Shown here piece by piece: positions 45,461-54,707 of a stretch of DNA of 64,000 nucleotides (its first letter is position 1; the number at the start of each line of letters is the position of its first letter). The stretch is from contig NZ_PZZZ01000006.1 of assembly GCF_003046475.1 (NCBI RefSeq), positions 1 through 64,000 of the forward strand, written 5' to 3'. The DNA is from Mycoplana dimorpha. GTDB taxonomy: Bacteria; Pseudomonadota; Alphaproteobacteria; Rhizobiales; Rhizobiaceae. The notes under the pieces were generated by a model, which did no database searches, was not told where the DNA came from, and saw only the letters and a list, made by a program, of their open reading frames with translations. The translations under genes were made by a program, and so were the position numbers.

Positions 45461-45948
45461 CTGCCCGTTCGAATTCCTAGCGTCCCCGCCAGTCAAATCA
45501 CAACCGCCAGGCTCGAAGATGACACGCGCCCTGCTCGCAGCGATTCCGCACTGGCGGTCGAACATCGATCTGCCTCGCCCATCCCGATGCGGCTCCAGAT
45601 CTGGCCTCGAGATCCGGCTCTGTCAGTCGTGGAGAAACGGAAGCGGGCGATTTTGAATGCAAGCCGGCATTGCAAGTGGCATTATCACCAGAGTGCCCCA
45701 ATGACGTGATAGCGGTTGATGACCATGCGCTGACCGGGGGGCGAAAAGAGCCCGGTTTTCAGAACGGTTGAACGGCAAATGGCACCGGAGCAACGTGTAT
45801 CCGTGCGGATTTGCGGTGCGGTTCCTCAAAACGGGCAAAGGCGGTCGATTGCTCTGGGAGCGTTTATAGGCCGACCGCCGCTCAGTGCCAAAGCCGGATC
45901 AGACCAAGGGCGCCGTCCTGTCCCTGCCGGCCTGGCGAAGGAGCAAAG
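45461..45948. other. intergenic, no gene recognised
   Basis: The 488 bases between the GH2 gene and the stress island carry no family-like frame. A half-palindrome TTGAT-GACC-ATGCG near 45713 recalls an FNR box but the second half mismatches. The divergent promoters for both sides must lie here. Confidence 0.3.
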
Positions 45949-46389
45949 ATGGCAACGACACGCGGAACCGGGACTCGGAGTACGAGCAACTTCGCGTCGA
46001 TATTCATTTTCATCGCCCTGATTATTGGCGCGGTCGCTGGCGCAGCCGTCGGCTGGACCCTTGGTGGCAGGGTCGGTGACAGACTCCTTTCAATCTTTGC
46101 GGCGCTGTTCGCGCTGGTGATGATCTGGTTGCTTCGCCACTTCCTCGGAGACTCCTACCCCGACCTCTTCGCGAGGCCGCGCGACAAATCCATTCCGCCC
46201 GCTTTCTGGCTCGGCGTCGTCTTTTCATCGGTGATCGGCGGGCTGGCTGGACATGATATCGGCCTGCTCTTCGGCGTTACCACGGGCGCTCTTTTCGGCC
46301 TGACGTCGGGAACGGTCGCCGGGGCAAGCATGGCGATGCTGGTGATTGTGTATCTGCATGAGCATCCCGAGGAACACTCCGAATTCTAG
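45949..46389 (+). CDS. small integral membrane protein of unknown function
   Basis: This 146-residue protein has four hydrophobic segments (SIFIFIALIIGAVAGAAVGW, LLSIFAALFALVMIWLL, FWLGVVFSSVIGGLAG, GVTTGALFGLTSGTVAG) rich in Gly/Ala, and a short acidic C-tail EHPEEHSEF. I do not recognise a family. It starts after GAAGGAGCAAAG and lies 56 bases ahead of the Hsp20-Lon pair, so it is likely in their operon. The many small residues would allow close helix packing. Function unknown; a stress membrane protein is inferred from context. Confidence 0.72.
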   Translation: MATTRGTGTRSTSNFASIFIFIALIIGAVAGAAVGWTLGGRVGDRLLSIFAALFALVMIWLLRHFLGDSYPDLFARPRDKSIPPAFWLGVVFSSVIGGLAGHDIGLLFGVTTGALFGLTSGTVAGASMAMLVIVYLHEHPEEHSEF

Positions 46390-46445
46390 TCGTCCGCCGG
46401 CGGACGAGAAGACCATGGAACGCCAGATTGGGAAGGTAATTGCAG

Positions 46446-46850
46446 ATGGGGCGTGACGATTCTACCAACTGGATGTGGTCGGAAGCCATCGCCATGCTGA
46501 TGCGAGCCGAGCAACTGCACCGCAACTTCTTCCAGCCGCGGGGGCCGTCGCAGCAGCCGGCATGGGAGCCGCCCGTGGACGTGCTGGAACTCGCCGACGA
46601 AGTGGTGATCATGGTCGCCCTTCCTGGCATAGAGCCGAATTCGGTCGACGCCGCCATCCAAGGCGACGTGCTCATTGTGGCGGGCCGCCGCCCACCTCCG
46701 CCGCAACTGCGCACAGCCGTCATTCACCGGTTGGAGCTGCCACAAGGCCGCTTCGAGCGCAGCATTCCCTTGCCGCCGGGCCGCTACACCTCGGTGCAGC
46801 GAAGTGCGGCCTACGGCTGCCTGGTGTTCACCCTGCGCAAAGGCGACTGA
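46446..46850 (+). CDS. Hsp20-family small heat-shock protein
   Basis: This 134-residue chaperone has the alpha-crystallin domain (PPVDVLELADEVVIMVALPG, IQGDVLIVAGRR, FERSIPLPPGRYT), but the C-terminal I-X-I motif of many Hsp20 proteins is not evident, and the tail stops at FTLRKGD. A short Met/Trp-rich N-terminus precedes it. Its TGA shares one base with the ATG of Lon (TGATG), giving tight coupling of a holder chaperone to a protease. Confidence 0.84.
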   Translation: MGRDDSTNWMWSEAIAMLMRAEQLHRNFFQPRGPSQQPAWEPPVDVLELADEVVIMVALPGIEPNSVDAAIQGDVLIVAGRRPPPPQLRTAVIHRLELPQGRFERSIPLPPGRYTSVQRSAAYGCLVFTLRKGD

Positions 46851-49300
46851 TGGCGAAACCCATGACTCATCGGAACGAATTGATGCGGGGAGCAGAAACC
46901 GGTTCTGGCGCCGAACCCGCCCCGCCACCACCCGCGACAGCGCTGCCGGGCGACGCCATGATCATCCTGGTGGTGCGCAACGCCGTCATCTTTCCGGGCA
47001 CGGTCTTTCCGGTCACCATCGGCCGCGAGCCTTCGATCCTGGCCGCTCAGCAAGCGCTGCGCGATGAGCAGCCGGTCGGCGTTCTGATGCAGCGCGATGC
47101 AGAGCTTGCCGAACCTTCAGCGCTCGATCTGCACCGGATCGGCACGGTCGCGAACATCCTGCGGTACGTCAACACGCCGGACGGCAACCATCACCTTGTC
47201 CTGCAAGGGGACCAACGGTTCAGCGTGGTCGACTTCGTTCGTGAGCGGCCCTACTTTACCGCCCGGGTGCAGCGCATCGAACAACGCCAGGAACTGACGC
47301 CGCAGATCGAGGCACAGGCCATCCATCTGCGCCAGCAGGCCGTCGAAGGGCTGCAACTCCTGCCGCAGGTGCCGCAAGAGATGATCGGCGCGCTGCAGGC
47401 GGCCACCGCACCGGATGCGCTGGCCGATCTGGTCGCCGCCTATCTCGACATCAAACCCGAAGAGAAACAGGAGCTGCTTGAAACCGTCGACGTTTCGGCG
47501 CGCCTGGACAAGGTGTCCCGATATCTGGCGCAGCGGCTGGAGGTGCTGCGGCTGACCCAGGAAATCGGCCGACAAACCAAGGCATCGCTCGATGAGCGGC
47601 AGCGCGAGGCGATCCTGCGCGAACAGATGGCGGCGATCCAGAGGCAGCTCGGCGACACCGAAGGCCGTGGCCCGGAAATCGCCGATCTCAGCGAGGCGAT
47701 CGCCAAAGCCGATATGCCGCCGGAGGTCGAGGAAATCGCACGCAAGGAGTTGCGCCGTTACGAGCGCATGCCGGAGGCTGCCGCCGAATCCGGCATGGTG
47801 CGCACCTATCTCGACTGGCTTATCGAACTGCCCTGGGCCCTGCCGCAGGAAAAGCCGATCGACGTCGCAGAGGCCAGGCGCATTTTGGACGAAGACCATT
47901 TCGGGCTCGACAAGATAAAGCGCCGCATCGTCGAGTATCTCGCCGTACGCAAGTTGGCGCCCACGGGCAAGGCGCCCATTCTGTGCTTCGTCGGTCCGCC
48001 CGGCGTCGGCAAGACCTCGCTTGGCAGATCCATCGCCAGGGCGATGGATCGCCCCTTCGCCCGCATCAGCCTTGGCGGCGTTCATGACGAGGCGGAGATC
48101 AGGGGGCATCGGCGCACCTATATCGGTGCGTTGCCGGGAAACATCATTCAGGCGATCCGCAAGGTCAAGGCGCGCAACTGCGTCATGATGCTGGACGAGA
48201 TCGACAAGATGGGGCGCGGCATCCAGGGCGATCCGTCGGCGGCCATGCTCGAAGTGCTTGACCCCGAACAGAACAGCACGTTCCGCGACAATTATCTCGG
48301 GGTTCCGTTTGATCTGTCGCATGTGGTCTTCATTGCAACCGCAAACATGCTGGATACCGTGCCAGGTCCCCTCTTCGACCGCATGGAGATCATCAGCCTT
48401 GCCGGCTACACAGAGGGCGAGAAGTTCCAGATCGCGAGGCGGTATCTGGTGCCCCGACAGGCGGAAGCAAATGGGCTGAAGCCGGAGCAGATCGCGATCG
48501 ATGACGAAGCGATCCGGCGCATCATCGGCGACTACACCCGCGAGGCGGGTGTGCGCGGCCTCGAGCGGGAGATCGGCCGCGCCCTGCGCAATGCGGCGGT
48601 AAAAATCGCCGAAGGCAGCGCGGCGACCGTGCGGATCGGGGCGGCCGACCTCGACGCGATTCTCGGACCACCGCGCTTCGAAAACGAGGTCGCAATGCGC
48701 ACAAGCGTTCCGGGCGTGGCGACCGGCCTCGCCTGGACGCCCGTCGGCGGTGACATCCTGTTCATCGAGGCGACGCGCATTCCGGGAAGGGGCAATCTCA
48801 TTCTCACCGGACAGCTTGGCGAGGTCATGCGCGAGAGCGCCCAGGCCGCCTTCAGCCTTGTCAAGAACCGCGCCGCATCGCTCGGCATCGATGAGACGCT
48901 GCTGGAGAAAATCGACGTCCACGTGCACGTGCCCGCCGGCGCGACGCCGAAGGACGGTCCGAGTGCTGGGGTTGCCATGTTCACCGCGCTCGTGTCGCTA
49001 TTGACCGGCCGCGCCGTGCGCAGCGACACGGCCATGACCGGGGAGATCAGCCTGCGCGGGCTGGTGCTGCCTGTTGGCGGCATAAAGGAAAAGGTCGTCG
49101 CGGCGGCTGCGGCCGGGATCACGCGCGTGATGTTGCCTGGCCGCAACCGCCGCGACTTCCCCGATATTCCCGAAGAGGTCCGCGACAAGCTGGAATTCAT
49201 CTGGCTGGAGAAAGTCGACGATGCGATCGCGGCCGGCCTGACCGACGCCCCGGACGGAGAAGATGGCGAACCAGACGGTGCGGAAGAAGGGGGCGAATAA
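46850..49300 (+). CDS. lon: ATP-dependent Lon protease (paralogue in stress island)
   Basis: This 816-residue Lon has a Pro-rich start (EPAPPPPATALPG), the LON substrate-binding domain from about residue 38 (IILVVRNAVIFPGTVFPVTI), the long coiled region, an AAA module with Walker A GPPGVGKTS near 381-389 and Walker B MMLDEIDKMG, and the protease domain with catalytic Ser705 (DGPSAG) and Lys746 (GGIKEK). It degrades misfolded proteins. The acidic tail (PDGEDGEPDGAEEGGE) is unusual. Start 46850 overlaps the Hsp20 stop. It differs from the housekeeping Lon context (clpX upstream), so it is likely a second copy. Confidence 0.9.
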   Translation: MAKPMTHRNELMRGAETGSGAEPAPPPPATALPGDAMIILVVRNAVIFPGTVFPVTIGREPSILAAQQALRDEQPVGVLMQRDAELAEPSALDLHRIGTVANILRYVNTPDGNHHLVLQGDQRFSVVDFVRERPYFTARVQRIEQRQELTPQIEAQAIHLRQQAVEGLQLLPQVPQEMIGALQAATAPDALADLVAAYLDIKPEEKQELLETVDVSARLDKVSRYLAQRLEVLRLTQEIGRQTKASLDERQREAILREQMAAIQRQLGDTEGRGPEIADLSEAIAKADMPPEVEEIARKELRRYERMPEAAAESGMVRTYLDWLIELPWALPQEKPIDVAEARRILDEDHFGLDKIKRRIVEYLAVRKLAPTGKAPILCFVGPPGVGKTSLGRSIARAMDRPFARISLGGVHDEAEIRGHRRTYIGALPGNIIQAIRKVKARNCVMMLDEIDKMGRGIQGDPSAAMLEVLDPEQNSTFRDNYLGVPFDLSHVVFIATANMLDTVPGPLFDRMEIISLAGYTEGEKFQIARRYLVPRQAEANGLKPEQIAIDDEAIRRIIGDYTREAGVRGLEREIGRALRNAAVKIAEGSAATVRIGAADLDAILGPPRFENEVAMRTSVPGVATGLAWTPVGGDILFIEATRIPGRGNLILTGQLGEVMRESAQAAFSLVKNRAASLGIDETLLEKIDVHVHVPAGATPKDGPSAGVAMFTALVSLLTGRAVRSDTAMTGEISLRGLVLPVGGIKEKVVAAAAAGITRVMLPGRNRRDFPDIPEEVRDKLEFIWLEKVDDAIAAGLTDAPDGEDGEPDGAEEGGE

Positions 49301-49301
49301 C

Positions 49302-49397
49302 CACGTTCAGGCGGTCCTTGCCAAACTCAACGCCGCAAACAGGATCGAAGTCAGCTGCGCCTGCGCAGCGAACTCTGGCTTCTACTTGCCAATGATA
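49302..49397 (+). pseudogene. possible remnant of a LuxR-type C-terminal DNA-binding domain
   Basis: Directly after the Lon stop, in another frame, the sequence reads NHVQAVLAKLNAANRIEVSC, the end of the helix-turn-helix in LuxR/NarL regulators (compare V-K-x-H-V-x-x-I-L-x-K-L-x-x-x-N-R-x-x-A). No start or upstream helices were found in 49302, so only a fragment would remain. It is short and could be chance. Confidence 0.35.
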
Positions 49398-49574
49398 CCG
49401 CCATTGCGAACGAAATTGCGTGCGGCTCCGCGCAATGTCATCTCACCCGAAGCCGCCGTCGCTTCTCGGACCCGATTCAAACCCTCCCTATCTGCGAATC
49501 TCAGTCGGAACGGAAACCGCCCGACCTGATCTCTTCGGTGCGCGCAGCATGGAGGGCACTGCCGATGAGCCGGA

Positions 49575-50951
49575 TCACTGATTGCCTGCCGTAACGCGGA
49601 AGATCGTGCCATTGGCATCGTCGCTGACCAGCAGGGCACCGTCCCGGGTGACCGCGATGCCGGCCGGGCGGCCCCAGACCGTGTCCTTGTCCAGCACGAA
49701 CCCGGTCATGAAGTCTTCATAGACGCCGGTTGGCTTGCCATCCTTCATGCGGGCACAGATCACCTTGTAGCCGGTCCGTTCCTGCCGGTTCCAAGACCCG
49801 TGCATGGTCGCAAATGCGTCGCCCCGGTACTCCGCTGGAAACGCATCCTTGTCGTAGAAGACAAGTTGCAACGTGGAGGAATGCGCCTGGAGTAGGACAT
49901 CCGGCACGGTCACCTTGCTCTGGAGGTCGGGGCGCTCGCCGGCATGGGCCGGATCCTCGTTGCCGCCGGTGTAGTACCATGGCCAGCCGTAGAACCCGCG
50001 GTCCTTCACGCTGGTCAGGAAGTCGGGCACCAGGTTGGCGCCGAGATGGTCCCGTTCGTTGCCGGTGCACCACAAGGTGCCCGTACCCGGCTGAATGGTC
50101 ATGCCCGAGCAATTGCGGATGCCGGTCGCAAAGTTGCGGACCTTCTCGCCTTCCGAATCGAACACACGCACCACGGCCCGATTCTCTTCGTCGCCCCAGG
50201 CTGCACCGAGCCCGTGCGTTTTCTCGAAGGCCTTGATCTCCTCCGGGTTCTTCTCCGACATCCCCGTCGCGACGTTTGTAGAAGAGCCGATCGAGACAAA
50301 GATGCGTTGACCATCCGGGGACACCGCCAGGTCGCGCGTCCAATGCCGCTTGGTAGGTATATCGGGAATAATGATGTCGGCGGGCCCGGTCGCCTTGCGG
50401 TCGCCGGCCTTGTACGGGTAGCGAACGACCTGGTTGGTTGCGCCCACATAGACGTATCGCGGTTCGGCCGGCGGATAGAAGGCGATGCCGAAGGGCTTCT
50501 CCAGCCCCTCGGCAAAGACCTCGGGCTTGGCCGGCGCATCATTGGCCGCGTCGGCGGCAAAAACCAGGATGCGTCCGCTGGCGCTTTCCGCCACGAAGAT
50601 ATCGCCGTCAGGGGCGATCCGGATGACGCGGGGCTGGTTCAGGCCGCTGGCGAACACCTGCACGGTGAAACCTGCCGGGACATCCGGCATCTTGCCTTCG
50701 GGCGCCGGCACAACCTTCGCCATGTTCTCGAAATCCGGCGCTTCAGGATCGTTTTCGGTGAGGCTCGGCGGCGGCAGGTCGGCCGCCGTGATGTGCCGGG
50801 CGACGCCCGGGGCATCGTCCTGCCAGGTGCCGAAGGCCTTGTCGCCGGTCCGCACCTCCTGCGCCTGCGCAGGCGCGAGCAAAGCGAGCACCAGTGAGGC
50901 GGCGGTGGCCGCGCCTGCGAGGCTGGCAAGTTCCTTGCGTGAAGACGGCAT
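49575..50951 (-). CDS. PQQ-dependent soluble sugar/sorbosone dehydrogenase-like protein
   Basis: This 458-residue exported protein has a signal with a Sec-like core (ELASLAGAATAASLVLALLA, ending AQA) and a six-bladed beta-propeller of the GDH-B/sorbosone dehydrogenase family: FASGLNQPRVIRIAPDGDIF, LEKPFGIAFYP, HWTRDLAVSPDGQRIFVSIG, GIRNCSGMTIQPG, RQERTGYKVI and WGRPAGIAVTRDGALLVSDD. It would oxidise aldoses or related compounds in the periplasm with PQQ. The ATG at 50951 follows GGAGAACTGTC. No PQQ synthesis genes are in view. It is convergent with Lon and transcribed from the gap upstream. Confidence 0.84.
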   Translation of the reverse strand: MPSSRKELASLAGAATAASLVLALLAPAQAQEVRTGDKAFGTWQDDAPGVARHITAADLPPPSLTENDPEAPDFENMAKVVPAPEGKMPDVPAGFTVQVFASGLNQPRVIRIAPDGDIFVAESASGRILVFAADAANDAPAKPEVFAEGLEKPFGIAFYPPAEPRYVYVGATNQVVRYPYKAGDRKATGPADIIIPDIPTKRHWTRDLAVSPDGQRIFVSIGSSTNVATGMSEKNPEEIKAFEKTHGLGAAWGDEENRAVVRVFDSEGEKVRNFATGIRNCSGMTIQPGTGTLWCTGNERDHLGANLVPDFLTSVKDRGFYGWPWYYTGGNEDPAHAGERPDLQSKVTVPDVLLQAHSSTLQLVFYDKDAFPAEYRGDAFATMHGSWNRQERTGYKVICARMKDGKPTGVYEDFMTGFVLDKDTVWGRPAGIAVTRDGALLVSDDANGTIFRVTAGNQ

Positions 50952-51518
50952 GACAGTTCTCCGTTCCGTTACAGAAACCCGGCCCCACGCCACTGAAGGA
51001 AGGTATGGCGCCGCCGAGACCTGTCAATGATCGCTGTCCGTTATATTGCAGCGGCATTCGCCCACTGCGCCGCCAAGACGAAGGGCTTGGTTGAATGGCA
51101 GGGGATCGTAATCGGCGCCATCGGGATTTCGGCTGTTCCAACCTCCGAGCAGCGAAACCCGCTGGCGTGCTGGTGTACAGTCTTAAGCACACGTTTGCCG
51201 GGCTGCACCACGGTCATCCTGGTCACCACAGTATCCGGGCGAGTTGGTCGTGCCCCCCGACGCGGGCGGCTTTGCTGTTCAAGGCTGCAGCGGCGCGCAA
51301 GTTTCTTGACTCGCTTCAAAACGAGAACACACTTGAAGACCTGTCGTGTAGCCCCGGCGGCGTGTTCCCGTGAGGCACAGGCTCGACGATACAGGCCCGG
51401 GCACTGCACCCGCTGTTCCGGGACATGGCCGACTACGGCGCATCAGGTGGCTCACGGCGCCGACTACCATCGCCTCATGTAATCGCCCGAGCGCTTCAGA
51501 AGTTCAGGCAAGGCACTT
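50952..51518. other. intergenic, no gene recognised
   Basis: The 567 bases between the PQQ-type dehydrogenase and the MFS gene hold several short open frames on both strands (for example 51041-51409 minus and 51027-51482 plus), none with recognisable motifs or codon pattern. It must carry the divergent promoters for both genes. I see no palindrome worth naming. Confidence 0.3.
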
Positions 51519-53168
51519 ATGGCCTCTCGGAGATCAGAAGAAAAAACGCCGTCCCGAACGACTGAGACCGCCCAGCCTCGCGCGGCCGCGGCGGCGCTGG
51601 CGCCCTTCCGAAACCGTGTGTTCCGACTGCTCTGGCTGGCGACGGTCGTGGCCAATATCGGATCCTGGATGTACAACGCTTCGGCAGGCTGGCTGATGAC
51701 AAGCCTCAATGCTGATCCGCTGATGGTGTCATTGGTCCAGGCCGCGGCCAGCCTGCCGCTGTTTCTTTTCGCGCTGCCGGCCGGCGCGCTCGCCGACATC
51801 GTCGACCAGCGCCGCTTCATCCTCATCCTCGAGATCCTCGTTGCCCTCGTCGCGGTGACATTTGCCGCCCTGCTGTCCGCCGGTTACGTGACGCCCGCAA
51901 TGCTGCTGTTGTTCATGCTGGCGATTAGCACATTGGCGGCGCTGGAGGCCCCGGCCTGGCAGTCCATCGTTCCGCAGCTCGTTGCCAAGGAAGATCTCCC
52001 GGCGGCCGTGGCGGCCAACAGCGTCGGCATCAATATCAGCCGTGCCATTGGGCCGGCACTGGCCGGCATCGTCATCACCGCGTTCGGGATCACCGCACCG
52101 TTCTGGCTCGATGCGTTCAGCAACATGGGCGTGATCGGCGTCTTTCTGTGGTGGCGACGATCGAAGGCCCCTCCGACGCACCGACTTCCGGCGGAGCGGT
52201 TCGCCAGCGCCATTCGTACCGGGCTGCGATACACTCGCAACAACCGGCATCTGCGGGCAACCCTGGTGCGCGCCACGGGATTCTTCCTGTTTGCCAGTGG
52301 CTATTGGGCGTTGCTGCCGCTTGTCGCGCGCACCCAGATTGGCGGCGGCGCCGACATCTACGGCATGCTTCTGGGGGCGATCGGACTGGGGGCGGTTGGC
52401 TTTGCGTTTTTCCTGCCGCGGCTGAGAGAGAAGTTCAGTCCGAACGGCATCGTGGTCCTCGGTGAAATCGGCACGGCCGTGACGCTGGTGCTGTTCGGCT
52501 TGGCGAGGGAACCGATTATCGCATTGGCGGCCAGCCTGATAGCCGGCATGTCCTGGATCGCCACGCTCTCCAGTCTGAATGTATCGGCACAAGTGGTCCT
52601 GCCCGACTGGGTGCGCGGCCGAGGCCTTGCGATGTATGTATGCGTGTTCTTTGGCAGCATGACGCTGGGCAGCATCATCTGGGGGAGCCTTGCCGAATTT
52701 GTCGGGCTGCCGCTGACCCATTTCGTCGCCGCGGGCGGGGCGCTGCTGGCGATTCCGCTGACATGGCGCTGGAAACTCCAGACCGGGGATAGCATCGACC
52801 TCTCGCCTTCCATGCACTGGCCTGAGCCCATCATCACCGAGCCGGTCGAAGCCGATGCGGGCCCGGTGATGGTGACCGTCGAGTACCGGATAGACCCCAA
52901 GGATCGTGAAGCGTTTCTTGCGGCTGTGGAACAGTTGTCGCATGAGCGAAGGCGTGACGGAGCATATGCCTGGTGCATCTTCGAAGATCCAGCCGTCAAG
53001 GGGCGATACATGGAGACGTTTCTGCTTGAATCATGGCTGGAGCATTTGCGCCAGCACAGGCGCGTGACGACCGCCGACCGCCTTATCGAAGACAAGCTCG
53101 GTTCCAAGCTGCTCGGCAAGCCGACGGTGACCCATCTCATCGCTGCCGAGCGCAATCAGCATCGGTGA
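51519..53168 (+). CDS. MFS (EntS/MFS_3-type) transporter with C-terminal ABM-like domain
   Basis: This 549-residue protein has twelve membrane segments to about residue 425 (opening ALAPFRNRVFRLLWLATVVA; loop GALADIVDQRRFILI; LEAPAWQSIVPQLVAKEDLP, the MFS_3 hallmark; DWVRGRGLAMYV). After it, residues about 440-540 (GPVMVTVEYRIDPKDREAFL, AVEQLSHERRRDGAYAW, YMETFLLESWLEHLRQH) look like an antibiotic-biosynthesis-monooxygenase (ABM) fold, a small dimeric ferredoxin-like barrel. The family is annotated as enterobactin-type exporter; substrate here is unknown. Start ATG follows AAGG. Confidence 0.84.
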   Translation: MASRRSEEKTPSRTTETAQPRAAAAALAPFRNRVFRLLWLATVVANIGSWMYNASAGWLMTSLNADPLMVSLVQAAASLPLFLFALPAGALADIVDQRRFILILEILVALVAVTFAALLSAGYVTPAMLLLFMLAISTLAALEAPAWQSIVPQLVAKEDLPAAVAANSVGINISRAIGPALAGIVITAFGITAPFWLDAFSNMGVIGVFLWWRRSKAPPTHRLPAERFASAIRTGLRYTRNNRHLRATLVRATGFFLFASGYWALLPLVARTQIGGGADIYGMLLGAIGLGAVGFAFFLPRLREKFSPNGIVVLGEIGTAVTLVLFGLAREPIIALAASLIAGMSWIATLSSLNVSAQVVLPDWVRGRGLAMYVCVFFGSMTLGSIIWGSLAEFVGLPLTHFVAAGGALLAIPLTWRWKLQTGDSIDLSPSMHWPEPIITEPVEADAGPVMVTVEYRIDPKDREAFLAAVEQLSHERRRDGAYAWCIFEDPAVKGRYMETFLLESWLEHLRQHRRVTTADRLIEDKLGSKLLGKPTVTHLIAAERNQHR

Positions 53169-53507
53169 GCACGAGCGGCCGGTCACGGGCGGTGGCGCGG
53201 TTTCGATGTCGAAGCCATTTGCGGGATCAGCGCCGAGCCGTCCGCCTCCCATCCGCCGGCACGGCGTGCGCCTTGATCTCGACGGAAAAGCGGCGGCGGC
53301 TGTAGCGGTGAGATGCGGATCAGTCTAGCTGCAGTGCTTCGTCATGCCAGCACCTATCGCCGCGGCTGACATCAATCAGGCCCCGGTTCAAGGCATTCGT
53401 CAGCTTCTGCATGGAGTATTATCGCAGCCGTGAGCGCGATCAGATCCCGCGCTACTTCGTCGAGAAGATCTCCCCGCGATAGGGGGCTTGTCCGCGCCTT
53501 CGCCGTT
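53169..53507. other. intergenic with a possible gene 3' remnant
   Basis: No complete gene is present. On the plus strand 53363-53482 is open and reads RPRFKAFVSFCMEYYRSRER then QIPRYFVEKISPR and a stop, with normal codon use for a gene tail. The pattern recalls the last helix of LysR-type regulators, but that is uncertain. No start or upstream part was found. Confidence 0.3.
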
Positions 53508-54041
53508 TCAACGTGTCACGGTCAACTGCTGCTCCAACGCGGCGGAGAGTTCCGATGCGCTGAAGCCGCCATCGTGTCGAACGCCATTGATGAAGAAGGT
53601 CGGCGTGCCATTGACCCCGCTACGCACGCCGCCGAGAAAATCGGATCGCACCCGTTCGGCGTGGAGGAAACTGGCAAGCGAATCGCGTAGCCCGATTTGC
53701 GAGAGCTTCAGCGTTCCCGCGATGGCGAAGAGAAGGGGTACCCCCAGCCGAGGCTGGTTTGCGTAGATCGCATCGTGCATTTCCCAGAACACGCCGTTGT
53801 CACCGGCATATTCGGCGGCCTCGGCCGCCGTCAGGGCGAGAGGATGGACTTCCTCCATCGGGAAGTGTCTGAAGACGACGCGCAGCGCGCGGCCGTACTG
53901 GCGTTCCATCAGCCCCACGATCGGGTTGGCCATGGCGCAGTACGGGCATTGGTAATCGCCGTATTCGACCAGCGTCACGTCGGCATCGTTGCCGCCGCGA
54001 ATATGGTCACGCGCGCTAACGGGCACTCTAAGTTGCGACAT
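53508..54041 (-). CDS. cytoplasmic DsbA-family thiol oxidoreductase
   Basis: This 177-residue thioredoxin-fold protein has the redox pair Cys32-Pro-Tyr-Cys35 (YGDYQCPYCAMAN), FRHFPMEEVHP, and the cis-proline loop NGTPTFFING. It has no signal peptide, so it acts in the cytoplasm, unlike the periplasmic DsbA. Its start overlaps the peroxiredoxin stop by 14 bases; GGAGACAACC precedes the ATG. It probably reduces or isomerises disulphides in concert with that peroxiredoxin. The nearest characterised family is the DsbA-like proteins linked to NhaA. Confidence 0.87.
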   Translation of the reverse strand: MSQLRVPVSARDHIRGGNDADVTLVEYGDYQCPYCAMANPIVGLMERQYGRALRVVFRHFPMEEVHPLALTAAEAAEYAGDNGVFWEMHDAIYANQPRLGVPLLFAIAGTLKLSQIGLRDSLASFLHAERVRSDFLGGVRSGVNGTPTFFINGVRHDGGFSASELSAALEQQLTVTR

Positions 54042-54519
54042 TGGTTGTCTCCGGGGCTGGCATCATGTCCAGGGCATCCAGGATTCCGTCCGCTCCCGGA
54101 TTGATCCCCACCGGGGAGAGGAAGCTCCAGGCAATCTTTCCCTGCTCATCGACGATGAAGAGGGCGCGGGCACTCTCGCCGACGTTGTCTTGATAGGCGC
54201 CGTAGGCACGCGATACCGCCCCCTTTGGCTCGAAGTCGGACAGCAGCGGGAAATGCAGGTTGCGGTCGTGAGCGAATGCCTGGTGACACCACGCCCCATC
54301 GACCGAAATTCCGACGAGCTCGGCGCCTTTCTTTCGAAACTCCGCCAGCACGTGATTGTAGAGCGACATCTGGTCTCCGCAAACCGGGCTCCAGTCGGCC
54401 GGGTAAAAGGCAAGGATGACGCGACGGCCGCGGAATTCCGACAGCGACAGTTTCTGATCCGGCGTGGCGTTCAAAGTGAAGTCGGGCGCGGTGGTGCCAG
54501 GTGAAAGGATGGTTGGCAT
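54028..54519 (-). CDS. peroxiredoxin (AhpC/TSA, BCP/AhpE-like)
   Basis: This 163-residue peroxidase reduces hydrogen peroxide and organic peroxides. It opens SPGTTAPDFTLNATPDQKLS and has the peroxidatic Cys47 in FYPADWSPVCGDQM, where the usual Thr three before Cys is Ser44. A second cysteine, Cys78 (GAWCHQAF), might resolve. FIVDEQGKIAWSFLSPVGIN closes the fold. The ATG follows AGGAAGCACAT. It forms a two-gene operon with the overlapping DsbA-like gene, which may regenerate it. Confidence 0.88.
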   Translation of the reverse strand: MPTILSPGTTAPDFTLNATPDQKLSLSEFRGRRVILAFYPADWSPVCGDQMSLYNHVLAEFRKKGAELVGISVDGAWCHQAFAHDRNLHFPLLSDFEPKGAVSRAYGAYQDNVGESARALFIVDEQGKIAWSFLSPVGINPGADGILDALDMMPAPETTNVAT

Positions 54520-54707
54520 ATGTGCTTCCTATCGAAGGACGCGAAGCCCGCGGGCCGGGGAACATATATGGCGATGAGCGCCTTGGCTGCGCGATCGCAG
54601 CGCGTAACGGAAAGGCTATTGCCTTTCATCGACGGGAGCATTGACACCCGTCAGTTTTTGACTGCGTGGCGTTGCGCCCGGTCCAGCGGCTGTCGAAGCG
54701 ATGGGTA

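Noticed and set aside
47117-48928. 603-residue minus-strand frame opposite lon
   Set aside because: Antisense to clear Lon catalytic domains; His/Asp/Arg-rich composition expected for a shadow.
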